64,000 nucleotides of DNA from Paenibacillus lentus (GCF_003931855.1 NZ_CP034248.1:248001-312000); one strand, 5' to 3'; shown: positions 46,711 to 56,114, counted from the first letter of the stretch. Program-made: numbers and translations. Notes: generated from the sequence alone by a model not told the origin.

Positions 46711-47490
46711 TTGATCGATGCCCATATTCACCTTGACCAGTACCAGAATGCAACGATAGATCAGCTCATAAAACAAATGCGGCCCAGCGGTATCGAAGGA
46801 CTTATTTCCGTATCTACGAATCTCAACTCTTCGGAAGCGAACTTGGCTCTATCCAGGTTATATCCCGGAATTGTCCATCCTGCCTGCGGATACCATCCTG
46901 AAAATCCTTTGCCAGCCGAGGAAGAGATCCGTCAGCTCTTGGACTGGATGAGGCTGCACGCCCATCATATGGTCGCTGTCGGGGAAATTGGACTTCCTTA
47001 CTACCTGCGCCGGCAATTGGCCAAAGATGGTATTTCCATCGATACTTCCGCTTATGTACAGCTTCTGGAGGAGTTCCTCATCTTTGCCAAGCAACACGAT
47101 AAGCCAGTCATACTCCATGCTGTCTACGAGGATGCCGACCTTGCCTGCGATCTATTGGAGAAACATCATATTCGTAGAGCACATTTTCATTGGTTCAAAG
47201 GCGCCAAGCATACCGTACATAGAATGGCGGAACAAGGCTACTATATTTCATTTACCCCTGACCTGCTGTATGAAGCAGAAATTATTGAATTAGCGCGCAG
47301 CTATCCAGCCAACCAGGTTATGGTAGAGACAGACGGCCCTTGGCCATTTCATGGTGTATTTACAGGGCAGCTGACCCAGCCGACCATGATCTTGGAGGTC
47401 GCCAAAGCCTGGGCGGCCATTCAGAATATCACTTTTGAAAAGGCATGCCTTCGGCTACGCGAGAACACCCGGCGTTTTTACGGTATCTAG
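46711..47490 (+). CDS. TatD-family metal-dependent hydrolase
   Basis: From the TTG at 46711 (GGGGGAGG upstream) the protein has ~259 aa and begins at LIDAHIHLDQY with the HxH metal pair. Other ligands are GEIGL (Glu), HAVYEDADL (His), and ETDGPWPF (Asp near the end). TatD enzymes are metal-dependent DNases/exonucleases acting on damaged DNA. The upstream frame starting at 46693 lacks a ribosome site. It is not the housekeeping TatD that clusters with metG; it is a diverged paralogue and its substrate is not certain. Confidence 0.75.
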   Translation: MIDAHIHLDQYQNATIDQLIKQMRPSGIEGLISVSTNLNSSEANLALSRLYPGIVHPACGYHPENPLPAEEEIRQLLDWMRLHAHHMVAVGEIGLPYYLRRQLAKDGISIDTSAYVQLLEEFLIFAKQHDKPVILHAVYEDADLACDLLEKHHIRRAHFHWFKGAKHTVHRMAEQGYYISFTPDLLYEAEIIELARSYPANQVMVETDGPWPFHGVFTGQLTQPTMILEVAKAWAAIQNITFEKACLRLRENTRRFYGI

Positions 47491-47520
47491 ATGATCTGCT
47501 GCTTAACTCGGAGAATCTTA

Positions 47521-48303
47521 TTACCTCGTAGCAAAGCCGCGCTCACGCAAAAATTGGCCCATATGCAATCGTGAAGGCTGAGCCAGTTTATCCGCCATCA
47601 GCTCCGACCAAGGCGTGTCCTTCGCTCCGCCAGTTCTTTCGCGCAAATAGGCCGACATGATTTCGTCATAGCGTTCGACCTGCTTGTCCGAGGCGGAAGC
47701 GTCATATCCGTTCCAATGCAGAACCGCCTCTTGCGGAAGTCTAGGCCGAAGATCAGGCTGCTGATCCGGGTAGCCCATACACATGCCGAACAGTGGATAG
47801 ACAAGCTCCGGCAAACCGAGCAGATCGGCTACCTCAGCGATATTATTACGAATCCCCCCAATATATACGATGCCAAGCCCTAACGATTCCGCCGCAATCG
47901 CTGCGTTCTGAGCTGCTAAAGCGGTATCGACTGTCGCTACAATCAAATGTTCCATGGTGCCTTCATAGGTCTCCTGACCTGGCTGATGTTTTTCTGCGGC
48001 AGCCTTTAGTCTTGATAGATCGGCACACCAAACTAAAAAGACAGGACAGTCATGCACGTAAGCCTGATTACCGCTTAAACGAGCTAATTCCTTCTTAAGC
48101 TCCTCCTTCATGACGGCAATAACGCTATATGCTTGAATATTGCTTGATGTCGATGCGGCTTGCCCAGCCGCAACGATCATATTTACCTGCTCGGGCATCA
48201 GCGGCTGGTCAGTAAATTTGCGAATAGAACGATGATTGAGCAGCAAATCTATCGTCTCATTTACCGATTTCATCGTCGCGTCCATCGAATTCCTATCCTT
48301 CAT
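47521..48303 (-). CDS. NADPH-dependent nitroreductase / flavin reductase (NfsA-NfrA group)
   Basis: From the ATG at 48303 (AAGGAGAG upstream) the protein is 260 aa. The family core is seen in NHRSIRKFTDQPLMPEQVNMIVAAGQAASTS and SLGLGIVYIGGIRNNIAEVADLLGLPELVYPLFGMCMGYPDQQPDLRPRLP. The enzyme binds FMN as a dimer and reduces nitro compounds or flavins. The frame upstream to 48378 lacks a ribosome site. It sits between the TatD hydrolase and the LysE exporter, not obviously in an operon with either. Confidence 0.8.
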   Translation of the reverse strand: MKDRNSMDATMKSVNETIDLLLNHRSIRKFTDQPLMPEQVNMIVAAGQAASTSSNIQAYSVIAVMKEELKKELARLSGNQAYVHDCPVFLVWCADLSRLKAAAEKHQPGQETYEGTMEHLIVATVDTALAAQNAAIAAESLGLGIVYIGGIRNNIAEVADLLGLPELVYPLFGMCMGYPDQQPDLRPRLPQEAVLHWNGYDASASDKQVERYDEIMSAYLRERTGGAKDTPWSELMADKLAQPSRLHMGQFLRERGFATR

Positions 48304-48338
48304 AATTTGCTCTCTCCTTTTCATCATTTGTCTATACT

Positions 48339-48947
48339 CTATATTAACTGAATTATAATATATCCGGCCATGACCCATATGATGATTGCCGATAGCCTTT
48401 TAATATGTCTCAGAATTTGTCCGCTCGGATCTAAACCGCCAATAAGACGACCCGCCCAGCTTAGCCCAAAAAACCATATCCAGGATACGCCGATGGTCGT
48501 TGCGGCAAACACTCCTTTCTCCAGCCCTTCAAAACGCAGGGAGCTTGTCCCAATAACCCCAATGATGTCTATAATCGCATGAGGATTAAACAATGATACT
48601 GAAGCGGCAAATACAATTTGTTTCCCCGCTGTAAGACGGGCCTCACCATCGGAGGGCAGCTCGGGACGGCTGCGCCAAATCGACCAGCCCATATATACCA
48701 TGAATAATGCACCGATGATGTAAAGTAATAATTTTAGCCAGAATACCGTCAGAACGATTAGAGAAACCCCGGCTACGGCAAGCAAAATAAGCACAGTATC
48801 ACAAATAGAGGCGGTAATTACCCCAGGCAGGGCATGCCGCAATTTGGGATGAGCCGCTCCTTGGCTAAATATAAAAACATTCTGTACACCCAGCGGCAGT
48901 ATTAATCCAAATGCCAGTACAAGTCCATAAATCAACGCTTCCCACAT
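48339..48947 (-). CDS. LysE/ArgO-family amino-acid exporter
   Basis: The 202-aa protein has six membrane helices. The start motif LAFGLILPLGVQNVFIFSQGA and the middle LFNPHAIIDIIGVIGTSS are diagnostic for the LysE superfamily. It exports a basic or other amino acid. GGAGG supports the ATG at 48947. It is divergent from a MocR-type regulator across a 170-bp gap that holds a CCAGCCA/TGGCTGG palindrome. Pairing of an amino-acid exporter with a PLP-binding regulator is a recurring arrangement. Confidence 0.8.
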   Translation of the reverse strand: MWEALIYGLVLAFGLILPLGVQNVFIFSQGAAHPKLRHALPGVITASICDTVLILLAVAGVSLIVLTVFWLKLLLYIIGALFMVYMGWSIWRSRPELPSDGEARLTAGKQIVFAASVSLFNPHAIIDIIGVIGTSSLRFEGLEKGVFAATTIGVSWIWFFGLSWAGRLIGGLDPSGQILRHIKRLSAIIIWVMAGYIIIQLI

Positions 48948-49009
48948 TCTAAATTCCTCCGTTTATAATTCGAATGTTCTCATTGTAGAGCAGAGGAATG
49001 GATTTAGCT

Positions 49010-49025
49010 CCAGCCATTTGGCTGG
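49010..49025. promoter_or_regulatory. Palindrome between exporter and MocR gene
   Basis: CCAGCCA (49010-49016) and TGGCTGG (49019-49025) are exact complements separated by TT, inside the divergent promoter region. It is a candidate operator of the MocR regulator. Confidence 0.5.
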
Positions 49026-49117
49026 ATTGCAAACCAACCAAATTATATGGTAGAACTAAATCTAGCGTAAGGAGGTGCGTTCTGCATCTCTTCTTCTATC
49101 CGTGGGAGGTCTTGTTC

Positions 49118-50569
49118 ATGGAGCAAATGCATTGGCAGCCTAGCCGGCAATCGGCTACTCCGCTGCATGTTCAAATTACACAATATATTCGCGACAAAAT
49201 CATCGGCGGCGAATGGCCCGTAGGCACCCGCATTCCCTCACAACGCAAATTAGCCGAGGCCTTCAACGTCAATCGCAGCACGATTGTGACCGCACTCGAT
49301 GAACTCACCGCCGCTGGAATGCTGGAGGGCTGCAAGGGCGGCGGAACCCGGGTGATCAATCATACCTGGGGCGCTCTAGCCGCTACGCCTCCCACGAATT
49401 GGGAAGCCTATGTGAAGTCCGGAATACATCGCCCCAATCTGCCTGCCGTCCAGGAGATTAACCGCGCCGAATTCCATCCCGGCATCATCCGGCTTGGAAC
49501 AGGTGAGCTGTCGCCAGACCTGCTGCCGCAGCAGGAGATGAGCGCTCTGCTTCACCGTGTAGCAGAGCGGATTTCCCATTTGGGTTACGGCGAGCCTATG
49601 GGAGATCCTTTGCTTCGCGAGTTGCTTGCAGACCGGCTTCAGCAGCTCGGCATCGCGGCCTCTCCTTCCTCCGTACTTATCGTCTCCGGCGCGCTTCAGG
49701 CGCTGCATCTTATATCCGTAGGATTGCTTGAACAGGGTTCTACCGTACTGGTAGAGCGTCCCTCCTACCTGTACTCCATCCCTGTCTTCCAATCCGCGGG
49801 GATGAAGCTTCGCGGCGTACCGATGGATCGAGATGGAATTCGAGCGGATTTGGCTGGAGCATACGCAAGACAATACAAGGCTTCATTACTATACACGATA
49901 CCTACCTTTCATAATCCATCCGGTACGATAATGAGTGAAAAGCGCCGCAGTGAATTAATGGATGTAAGCGAAGCTAGCGGCCTGCCGATAATCGAAGACG
50001 ACGTGTATCGTGAACTCTGGCTGGATGCTCCCCCTATTCGACCGCTCAAGGCTCAGGACAGGACTGGAAATATCCTTTATGTGGGGAGTCTATCCAAGAC
50101 AATTAGCCCGGGGTTACGGATCGGCTGGATCAGCGGCCCCCAGCCTGTACTGGAACGCCTGGCCGATATCAAGATGCAAAGTGATTATGGCTCAAGCGCC
50201 TTATCGCAACAGGTTGCCGCAGAATGGCTTATCAGCGGGATGTACGAACAGCATGTGCAGCAGGTTCGCAAGCAGCTTAGGGAGCGCCGCGCCGCCATGC
50301 TGAACTCTCTGGACAAATATTTTACTGAAATCGCAAGCTGGAATGTGCCCGCCGGAGGTTTTTACATTTGGTTGAAGCTGCATGCCCCGCTCTCAGCAAG
50401 AACGCTATTCGACCAAGCTCTCCGCCAGCATATTCTGATTAATCCAGGCCATCTATACGATCGCGAAGCGAACCAGTATATACGACTTTCTTATGCTTTC
50501 GCTTCAATACAAGAAATGGAGAGCAGCCTTGCCCGCCTAGCTGCGATTATCAAGTCCGTTTCACCCTGA
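49118..50569 (+). CDS. MocR/PdxR-type regulator: GntR HTH fused to aminotransferase
   Basis: I place the start at ATG 49118 (GGGAGG eight bases upstream); the frame extends upstream to 48998 without homologous look. The 483-aa protein has a GntR winged helix (PLHVQITQYIRDKIIGGEWPVGTRIPSQRKLAEAF, then VNRSTIVTALDELTAAGML) and a class-I aminotransferase domain with the PLP lysine in YVGSLSKTISPGLRIGW. PLP and an amino-acid ligand probably modulate DNA binding. The divergent LysE exporter is the likely target. Confidence 0.85.
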   Translation: MEQMHWQPSRQSATPLHVQITQYIRDKIIGGEWPVGTRIPSQRKLAEAFNVNRSTIVTALDELTAAGMLEGCKGGGTRVINHTWGALAATPPTNWEAYVKSGIHRPNLPAVQEINRAEFHPGIIRLGTGELSPDLLPQQEMSALLHRVAERISHLGYGEPMGDPLLRELLADRLQQLGIAASPSSVLIVSGALQALHLISVGLLEQGSTVLVERPSYLYSIPVFQSAGMKLRGVPMDRDGIRADLAGAYARQYKASLLYTIPTFHNPSGTIMSEKRRSELMDVSEASGLPIIEDDVYRELWLDAPPIRPLKAQDRTGNILYVGSLSKTISPGLRIGWISGPQPVLERLADIKMQSDYGSSALSQQVAAEWLISGMYEQHVQQVRKQLRERRAAMLNSLDKYFTEIASWNVPAGGFYIWLKLHAPLSARTLFDQALRQHILINPGHLYDREANQYIRLSYAFASIQEMESSLARLAAIIKSVSP

Positions 50570-50662
50570 TGTACAATCAGCACCAAACACCCAAATTATT
50601 CCATTACATGACCAACTAATGCGACCCTGGATTCGTTTAAATAGTTGAGAGGGGGCCAACCT

Positions 50663-51346
50663 ATGCGTATCTTAAAAAGCGGTGCCTATGTTATCGTCCT
50701 CGCATCAGTTCTGCTGATAGCAGGATGTACAGACAAAGAAAAAACAAGCGGCAAGCCCATCCATCTGGAGTCTTCCGCTACCAATCAACTTCTGGAACCC
50801 GCCAACGGCAGTGCCATTTCCGATGCCAGTACGAGCACAAATACAAATATCAATGCCGAGACTAACCTACCGGAAGCGGACAAAACCGGAATGAACGGAT
50901 CGGAACAAGAGGTGAACAGCAAACATCGATCCCATACCAATATCAATGGCAGCGCAGGTCAATTATATGGCCTGGCCTTTGAAGCGATGATGTCTATTGA
51001 TGAAGCCTTAAATGAGGACATGACATACATCGCGATTGATTTCAGCGTCCTGTCACAATTAACCGATGAAGATAAGCGATACATTGAGGAGCGCATGGGT
51101 CAGTTTGCCGTCCCTGTCAAAGACGCTACTCTCGAGCAACTTAAGGAGAGCGAAGGCAACGAAATCAAAGACAACGACATGGTATTGGGGGGCGTACTGC
51201 TCCAAATCGACAAAGTGGACATCAGCGAGAACGGTGCCATCATCGCAGGCACAAAGTATCGATCCGGAAACGGGGCCATTGGCATTCAAATTGAGCTAAC
51301 ATTGGAGGATGGATCATGGATGGTCAAGAAGGCTGCAAGCACTTGA
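50663..51346 (+). CDS. Lipoprotein of unknown function
   Basis: From ATG 50663 (GAGAGGGGGCC upstream) the protein is 227 aa. The signal sequence ends in LLIAGC. A Ser/Thr/Asn-rich linker (residues ~25-100) leads to a mixed domain (YGLAFEAMMSIDEALNEDMTYIAIDF to the end), which I do not recognise. It is attached to the outer face of the membrane. No operon partner is visible; the next gene starts ~470 bases further. Confidence 0.7.
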   Translation: MRILKSGAYVIVLASVLLIAGCTDKEKTSGKPIHLESSATNQLLEPANGSAISDASTSTNTNINAETNLPEADKTGMNGSEQEVNSKHRSHTNINGSAGQLYGLAFEAMMSIDEALNEDMTYIAIDFSVLSQLTDEDKRYIEERMGQFAVPVKDATLEQLKESEGNEIKDNDMVLGGVLLQIDKVDISENGAIIAGTKYRSGNGAIGIQIELTLEDGSWMVKKAAST

Positions 51347-51746
51347 ACTGGTTAAAAAGGAGCGTTCCAACGCAAACGAGGATACAATTACCGCCGATTA
51401 AAACTACCCGGAAGCACATCATTTCCTCTGCCTCCGGGCAACCATGATCAATCTATTTTTATACTACATCGTAACCATAAGTTAACTGTTGATCACGAAG
51501 TATTTTCAAGATACATACTCGACTTCAAATCTTACATTCACCCTTGAAGTCCGGTGCTCAAGACAGATCTTAGTATACCTGCCGAAAATCTTATTTTATG
51601 AGCTTGCCTCATCCTTGTAATGGCAACCATTCTCCCTCAGTTCTTTCATGCATTGACTCGTTTGGCAGTGCTATAAATCTCATTTTGATCAACCCTCTGA
51701 TTCTAATCCGCACTTCCATTTCCATATTACTCAAAGCTTATATGTC
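51347..51746. other. Intergenic region without a gene
   Basis: No convincing frame or RNA gene is seen. A weak hairpin (CCCGGAAGC... with TCCGGG at about 51404-51439) may end the lipoprotein gene. The right end merges into the sigma-D-like promoter. Confidence 0.4.
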
Positions 51747-51774
51747 TAAGCAAAACCAATCCATATTCCGATAC
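51747..51774 (+). promoter_or_regulatory. Sigma-D-like promoter of the chemoreceptor gene
   Basis: TAAG (51747-51750), 16 bases, then TCCGATAC (51767-51774), against the sigma-D (FliA-type) consensus TAAA-N15-GCCGATAT. Six of the eight -10 bases match. It lies about 45 bases before the start codon. This sigma factor directs motility and chemotaxis genes, which agrees with the product. Confidence 0.55.
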
Positions 51775-51821
51775 TAAATAAGTACGTTTTTTTACAACAA
51801 GACAAGGAAGTGAATAAACCA

Positions 51822-53504
51822 ATGAACCTTCGAAAGAAACTGCAGCTAAGCTTTACAATCATCATTGCATTATTCGTTATCGCCTTATCGCTCTCGTACT
51901 TTATGAACAATAGAGTGAGCAGACTAACAGATGAAATCTTTTTTGTAAATGAAAAAATGAAAATAATTGAAAATATAAACTTATTTTCAAAGTCTGCCAA
52001 CGCAGATGCTGCGCAAGTACTTCTAGCGCCTGCTTATTTGAAGGAGAATTATAAAGCGCGCTTCAACGCTGATGTTAGCTACGTAAATAAACAAATTGAG
52101 GTGCTGCAGGGCCTCACCACAACGGAAGCGGAGCAGAAGCAGATCGAGGCTTTTCTCACGGAATGGCAAAGCTTTATTCAGAATCAGGAGGAGCTAGTTA
52201 AACAGTATGAGGGGGGAGAACAGGTGAAGGCGCAGCACGCCTTTACTCAGAAATCCTTTGATCCCGTTGATTTTGCACTGCTGTCCTACAGCATCGAACA
52301 AGGGAATTTGGCTCTGACGAAGCAGGAAGAGATCCAGTCTACCATTCAATTGATGAATGGGCTCAATCTGGCTACAGCCACTGTGGTCGTAATTATGTCC
52401 ATCCTCATCTCAACGCTCATTGCCAATCGCCTAACGAGAAGCATACGTGCCATTCAGCAGCATGCCCTTGAAGTAGCAGGTGGTAATCTTGCTGTTGAGT
52501 CACTAGACGAGTCCCGTAAGGATGAGCTGGGAAGCCTTGCAAAGTCATTCAATACAATGGTGGTTTCCTTAAAAAAGTTAATCAGCGGGGCCGATCTCGT
52601 ATCAGGCCAGGTTGCTGCAGCCTCTGCTGAGCTCCAGGTAAGTTCAGAGCAAATCAGTCAGGCAACTGAGCATATTGCACAGGTTATGCAGGAAATCGCT
52701 CATGGATCGAGCACGCAGGTTACAGAGGTAGCAGGAAATTTGGAGATTATGCAGTCATTAGAGCAAAATGTACGCCACATTATGGAACAGTCTGAAGTAA
52801 TGACAAACACCATTAATATAAGCAGTACCAGTACAGAACGGGGGAAGCAGGACTTAACTGATGCCATTCATCAGGTGGAAATGATCGAACAGAGCACATC
52901 TAGCATGGCCGCTACCATTCAGGGGCTGAATGAAAGCACTGAACGAATCGAGCAGGTCGTTGCTGTCATCACCGATATAGCGACGCGGACCAACTTACTT
53001 GCACTAAATGCCGCAATCGAAGCAGCACGAGCCGGCGAAGCCGGCAGGGGCTTCGGGGTCGTAGCAGAGGAAATTCGAAAATTAGCGCTTCAATCAGGAC
53101 AGTCTACCGAAGAGATTAACCATATTTTAAGCCGAATACAAGCCGAAACAAGTAAAACTGCAAAACAGATGGCGTCCAGCAAAGATGAGGTCGATAAGGG
53201 CATTCATTTGATAACGATTGCGGGGCAGTCCTTTGAATCCATTGAACAATCCATTTATGGCATTACGGAGGTTAACACATCCATTCGAGAAATAACTGCT
53301 AAAATCAGCGCCGAGACACAAACAGCAACTCATCAAATTAGTGCTGTATCTCAAATCGCCCAGGAAAATGCAGAGGGAACACAACATATATCCGCTGCAT
53401 CGGAGCAGCAGATGGCCTCCATGGAGGAGGTGGCTGCCTTTGCGGAATCGCTTGCGAATGAAGCAGAGGAGCTGAAGAACTTAATCGGACAGTTTAAATA
53501 CTAG
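51822..53504 (+). CDS. Methyl-accepting chemotaxis protein
   Basis: From ATG 51822 (AAGGAA upstream; a GTG at 51810 is too close to the ribosome site) the receptor is 560 aa. Membrane helix 1 lies at about 6-30, the external four-helix sensor at 31-185, helix 2 at 186-206, then HAMP ([45 protein letters not shown]) and the methylated signalling hairpin. The CheA/CheW tip is seen in [36 protein letters not shown]. The sensor is of the short helical-bundle type. It is 20 bases upstream of a sugar-binding lipoprotein gene. Confidence 0.9.
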   Translation: MNLRKKLQLSFTIIIALFVIALSLSYFMNNRVSRLTDEIFFVNEKMKIIENINLFSKSANADAAQVLLAPAYLKENYKARFNADVSYVNKQIEVLQGLTTTEAEQKQIEAFLTEWQSFIQNQEELVKQYEGGEQVKAQHAFTQKSFDPVDFALLSYSIEQGNLALTKQEEIQSTIQLMNGLNLATATVVVIMSILISTLIANRLTRSIRAIQQHALEVAGGNLAVESLDESRKDELGSLAKSFNTMVVSLKKLISGADLVSGQVAAASAELQVSSEQISQATEHIAQVMQEIAHGSSTQVTEVAGNLEIMQSLEQNVRHIMEQSEVMTNTINISSTSTERGKQDLTDAIHQVEMIEQSTSSMAATIQGLNESTERIEQVVAVITDIATRTNLLALNAAIEAARAGEAGRGFGVVAEEIRKLALQSGQSTEEINHILSRIQAETSKTAKQMASSKDEVDKGIHLITIAGQSFESIEQSIYGITEVNTSIREITAKISAETQTATHQISAVSQIAQENAEGTQHISAASEQQMASMEEVAAFAESLANEAEELKNLIGQFKY

Positions 53505-53524
53505 AATTAGGAAGGGGTACAGCT

Positions 53525-54754
53525 ATGAATTTCAAACAACTTTGGATTGTGCTCTTGCTGCCGCTGCTGCTCTTTGGATGTTCTGCAGTGAAAACAGAAG
53601 AGACAGCTATTACATTAGACTTTTGGACAACTACAAGTGAGAAAGAGACCGAAGTACTAACTAGATTGATCGAGTCCTTTGAGCAAGAGCATCCTGATAT
53701 TGATGTTAATCTCAAATCCGTGGAGTTTGGAGAAGCATCCAATAATTTCAAAATTGCTACACTGACGCAAGATGCACCGGATATTTTGAGAAGCGATATT
53801 GGCTGGACCACAGAATTCGTCGATCTAGATATCCTGCTTCCACTAGATGATATGGTGACTGCTGCAGATCAAGAGGATTATTTCTCAACAGCAATTCAAA
53901 ATAATATACACGAAGGTCATATTTATGGCTTGCCGATGGTAACTGATGCTCCTGCCCTCCTTTATAATAAAGAATTGCTTAGCAAGGCAGGCTATACGGA
54001 GCCTCCCCAAACGCTGGACGAGCTGATGGAGATCGCTAAGGCGATTACGAATGAGGATCATTACGGAATTTATATATCACCTGATTCCTATTATTCGCTT
54101 CCATATGTATGGGGATTTGGGGGCGAAATGATTAATGAGGAAATGAATATTGAAATTGCTAATGAGTCATCTGTCCAAGGAATCGAGTTTATGGTGGAGC
54201 TGATCAAGGCAAAGGTGACACAACCTGACGGCAGCTTTGAAGACTGGAATGCCAGGATGATGGAGGATTTTAAAAATGGCAAAGTAGCTATGATCATTAA
54301 CGGGCCTTGGGCAACCGCCGATATACTGAGCGGAGAGGCGTTCAAGAATTCTGCGAATCTTGGAGTAGCGGCTATACCTGGAGGTCCGGGTGGGGAAGGC
54401 TCACCTATAGGGGGACATAATCTGGTCATCTCTAAGTATACAAAATACCCGAAGGAAGCCTATCAGCTGATTCATTACTTAAACAGTATAGAAAACCAGG
54501 TGACAATGGCCAAGGAAGCAGGAACCCTACCTACGCGTGTCAGCGCCTATGATGACAAAGATCTGATGAGCAATACGATATTCCAAGGCTTTAAGGCTCA
54601 ACTGGAGGTGGCGCGCTCTAGGCCGCTTATTCCAGAGAGCTCCCTACTGCTTGCGGAATTCTCTACCTATCTAGAGCAAATTCTTAAGCAGGGGATAACC
54701 CCTCAAGAAGGATTAACTCAAGTCGCATCGGTTTGGGCATATCTAATAAAGTGA
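53525..54754 (+). CDS. Extracellular solute-binding lipoprotein, sugar type
   Basis: The 409-aa protein has a lipoprotein signal (LLPLLLFGC), then the maltose-binding-like fold: LDFWTTTSEKETEVLTRLIESFEQEHPDIDV, DAPDILRSDIGW, LYNKELLSKAGYTEPPQTLDELMEIAKAI, GKVAMIINGPWA, GGHNLVISKYTKYPKEAYQLI. No permease or ATPase gene is beside it, and the two genes end in a shared terminator. Together with the chemoreceptor gene just upstream it suggests ligand capture for chemotaxis, perhaps for oligosaccharides. It may also feed a distant transporter. Confidence 0.85.
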   Translation: MNFKQLWIVLLLPLLLFGCSAVKTEETAITLDFWTTTSEKETEVLTRLIESFEQEHPDIDVNLKSVEFGEASNNFKIATLTQDAPDILRSDIGWTTEFVDLDILLPLDDMVTAADQEDYFSTAIQNNIHEGHIYGLPMVTDAPALLYNKELLSKAGYTEPPQTLDELMEIAKAITNEDHYGIYISPDSYYSLPYVWGFGGEMINEEMNIEIANESSVQGIEFMVELIKAKVTQPDGSFEDWNARMMEDFKNGKVAMIINGPWATADILSGEAFKNSANLGVAAIPGGPGGEGSPIGGHNLVISKYTKYPKEAYQLIHYLNSIENQVTMAKEAGTLPTRVSAYDDKDLMSNTIFQGFKAQLEVARSRPLIPESSLLLAEFSTYLEQILKQGITPQEGLTQVASVWAYLIK

Positions 54755-54814
54755 CGGAAGCTGTAAGGCTACGATCCCCAGATTAAAGCTTGGATTACTC
54801 CTACCATGCGCTAC

Positions 54815-54846
54815 AAGCTGGCACCGGATTTAACCGGCGCCAGCTT
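54815..54846 (+). terminator. Terminator of the chemoreceptor-binding protein operon
   Basis: AAGCTGGC (54815-54822) pairs with GCCAGCTT (54839-54846), with an inner CCGG helix, followed by CTTTAGTTTTTT. Confidence 0.75.
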
Positions 54847-54891
54847 CTTTAGTTTTTTGTAGGCTGAAAATTTGCTTTGTGCTTGCGCACC

Positions 54892-55152
54892 CTAACCGCT
54901 TACGATCTCATTTCGTGCTGCATATACTTCTATAATCATTAGCGCACCAAGTTGAAATCTACGGATAAAAGAAGCAGTAGAGTGCATTGATCCTGACTTG
55001 CTTCGCAAATCAAGTAATTCTTCAAGCTGACTGAATTCTGTTGCCGTTAACTTTTTTTTCACATTTTCATGGCTTTTGATGCCTCTAAGATACTTCTCAT
55101 CCCCTCTCCCCTTCAATTGTATTGCGGCTCCTTGAATGAAAAACTGACACAT
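54892..55152 (-). pseudogene. Remnant of a small protein gene (DUF6809-like)
   Basis: The frame ends in SMHSTASFIRRFQLGALMIIEVYAARNEIVSG, matching the C-terminal half of a family I recall as DUF6809. The 5' end has no ribosome site. Another frame with a strong site (AGGGGAGAGGGG) starts MRSILEASKAM and stops after 13 codons, which resembles the family N-terminus. So the gene probably suffered an internal deletion and a frameshift. A second fragment of the same family lies at 60998-61107. Confidence 0.5.
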
Positions 55153-55303
55153 GATAGATTTAATGTGCAGTCTGGCTTTCAGACAGTTCTGTGAAGGATG
55201 TACTTATCTTTGCTGAGAGTGCGCCGCTTCATGTTTACTCATGATCCTGCCTATCAAAAAAATTACATTGTTTAGTTAGTAAGCAGCGTTATATAAATTT
55301 AAT

Positions 55304-55354
55304 GTGACTCACAGTCACTTAATACATTTTTATTATACAGTGACTTTCAGTCAC
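55304..55354 (+). promoter_or_regulatory. Twin operators overlapping the promoter of the Xre regulator
   Basis: GTGACT-CAC-AGTCAC (55304-55318) and GTGACT-TTC-AGTCAC (55340-55354) are two near-identical 15-nt palindromes. They lie 36 bases apart from centre to centre and flank TATTATA (55331-55337), a probable -10. The second site covers the expected transcription start. This is the pattern of an autorepressor. Confidence 0.75.
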
Positions 55355-55370
55355 GGTCAAGGAGCCGTTT

Positions 55371-55598
55371 ATGCTTAATCGGGAAATTTTAGCGGAGCGT
55401 TTTAAAAACTTACGCCTTGAGAAGTCAATCTCACAACAAGACATTGCTGCTTCTTTAGGAGTTGACAGATCCATTGTTAGCCATTGGGAAAGAGGAACGC
55501 GAATACCCAGTCTAGATATCGCTTACGCTCTGGCTGATTATTTTAACGTAAGCCTTGATTACCTTGTAGGACGCTCGGATGACTCTACTTACCGTTGA
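55371..55598 (+). CDS. Xre/Cro-C1-type HTH transcription regulator
   Basis: The 75-aa protein consists almost wholly of the HTH_3 domain: ERFKNLRLEKSISQQDIAASLGVDRSIVSHWERGTRIPSLDIAYALADYFNVSLDYLVGR. It probably dimerises on the two 15-nt palindromes just upstream and represses its own promoter. GGAGCC provides the ribosome site. It belongs to the accessory zone (toxin cassettes, IS elements), where such small regulators are typical of phage- or ICE-derived DNA. Confidence 0.85.
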   Translation: MLNREILAERFKNLRLEKSISQQDIAASLGVDRSIVSHWERGTRIPSLDIAYALADYFNVSLDYLVGRSDDSTYR

Positions 55599-55713
55599 AG
55601 GAAGTGTTTCAAAGTACGGTGGTTTAGAAGAACGTGACTTGGACAATTAAATATACGAATTTTCCATGATACTGGGAGAGCTGACAGATTTAATAGACGG
55701 ATTTTGGTATGCG

Positions 55714-55757
55714 AAAAGGCTCATCCCTACTCTTTGTTTAAGTGGGATAAGCCTTTT
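55714..55757. repeat. Cassette-border hairpin, copy 1
   Basis: AAAAGGCTCATCCCTAC pairs imperfectly with GTGGGATAAGCCTTTT and is flanked by A/T-rich runs. It shares the pattern AAAAGCTCATTCCYACC...AATAAGCTTTTAAT with the hairpins at 56018, 58564 and 60901. Confidence 0.55.
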
Positions 55758-55778
55758 AATTGAAGCTTTAAGTTCCAA

Positions 55779-55968
55779 TTATCTTGGTTTTATATAGTTG
55801 TACTTACCATGAAGATAATTAATCAATAGTCGTGAACTAAACAAACGTAACACCGAGCCTTGTTCTATTCTTTCTATGAATTCTTCAAAATTTTCTGAGC
55901 ATCAGAACTTTGTTTATCAATCATATTTACAGTGAAGGCAAGGCCGGGATCAACCCGTGCATAATCAT
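55779..55968 (-). pseudogene. Frameshifted remnant, possibly of an immunity gene
   Basis: Read leftward, one frame gives DYARVDPGLAFTVNMIDKQ and stops. The next frame continues with EEFIERIEQGSVLRLFSSRLLINYLHGKYNYIKPR and ends in TAA at 55779. The two pieces join by a single-base shift near 55875, and both have protein-like composition. The remnant lies between two border hairpins, so it may be the residue of an old toxin/immunity cassette. Confidence 0.4.
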
Positions 55969-56017
55969 CTTAAGAATTTTCCTTGCCTTGTGATACGTGA
56001 GCGGCTGTACAAATAAA

Positions 56018-56062
56018 AGAAGCTTATTCCTATCTAAATAGAAATAAGCTATTAATGATCTT
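56018..56062. repeat. Cassette-border hairpin, copy 2 (terminator of immunity gene)
   Basis: AGCTTATT (56021-56028) pairs with AATAAGCT (56043-56050), with flanking sequence CTATTAATGATCTTTTGTAACGCTA shared with copy 4 at 60901. It follows the 3' end of the 123-aa gene and ends that transcript. Confidence 0.6.
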
Positions 56063-56114
56063 TTGTAACGCTATCAAGCCTTCCCCTTATATAGTATTCA
56101 TCATATATCATAAT

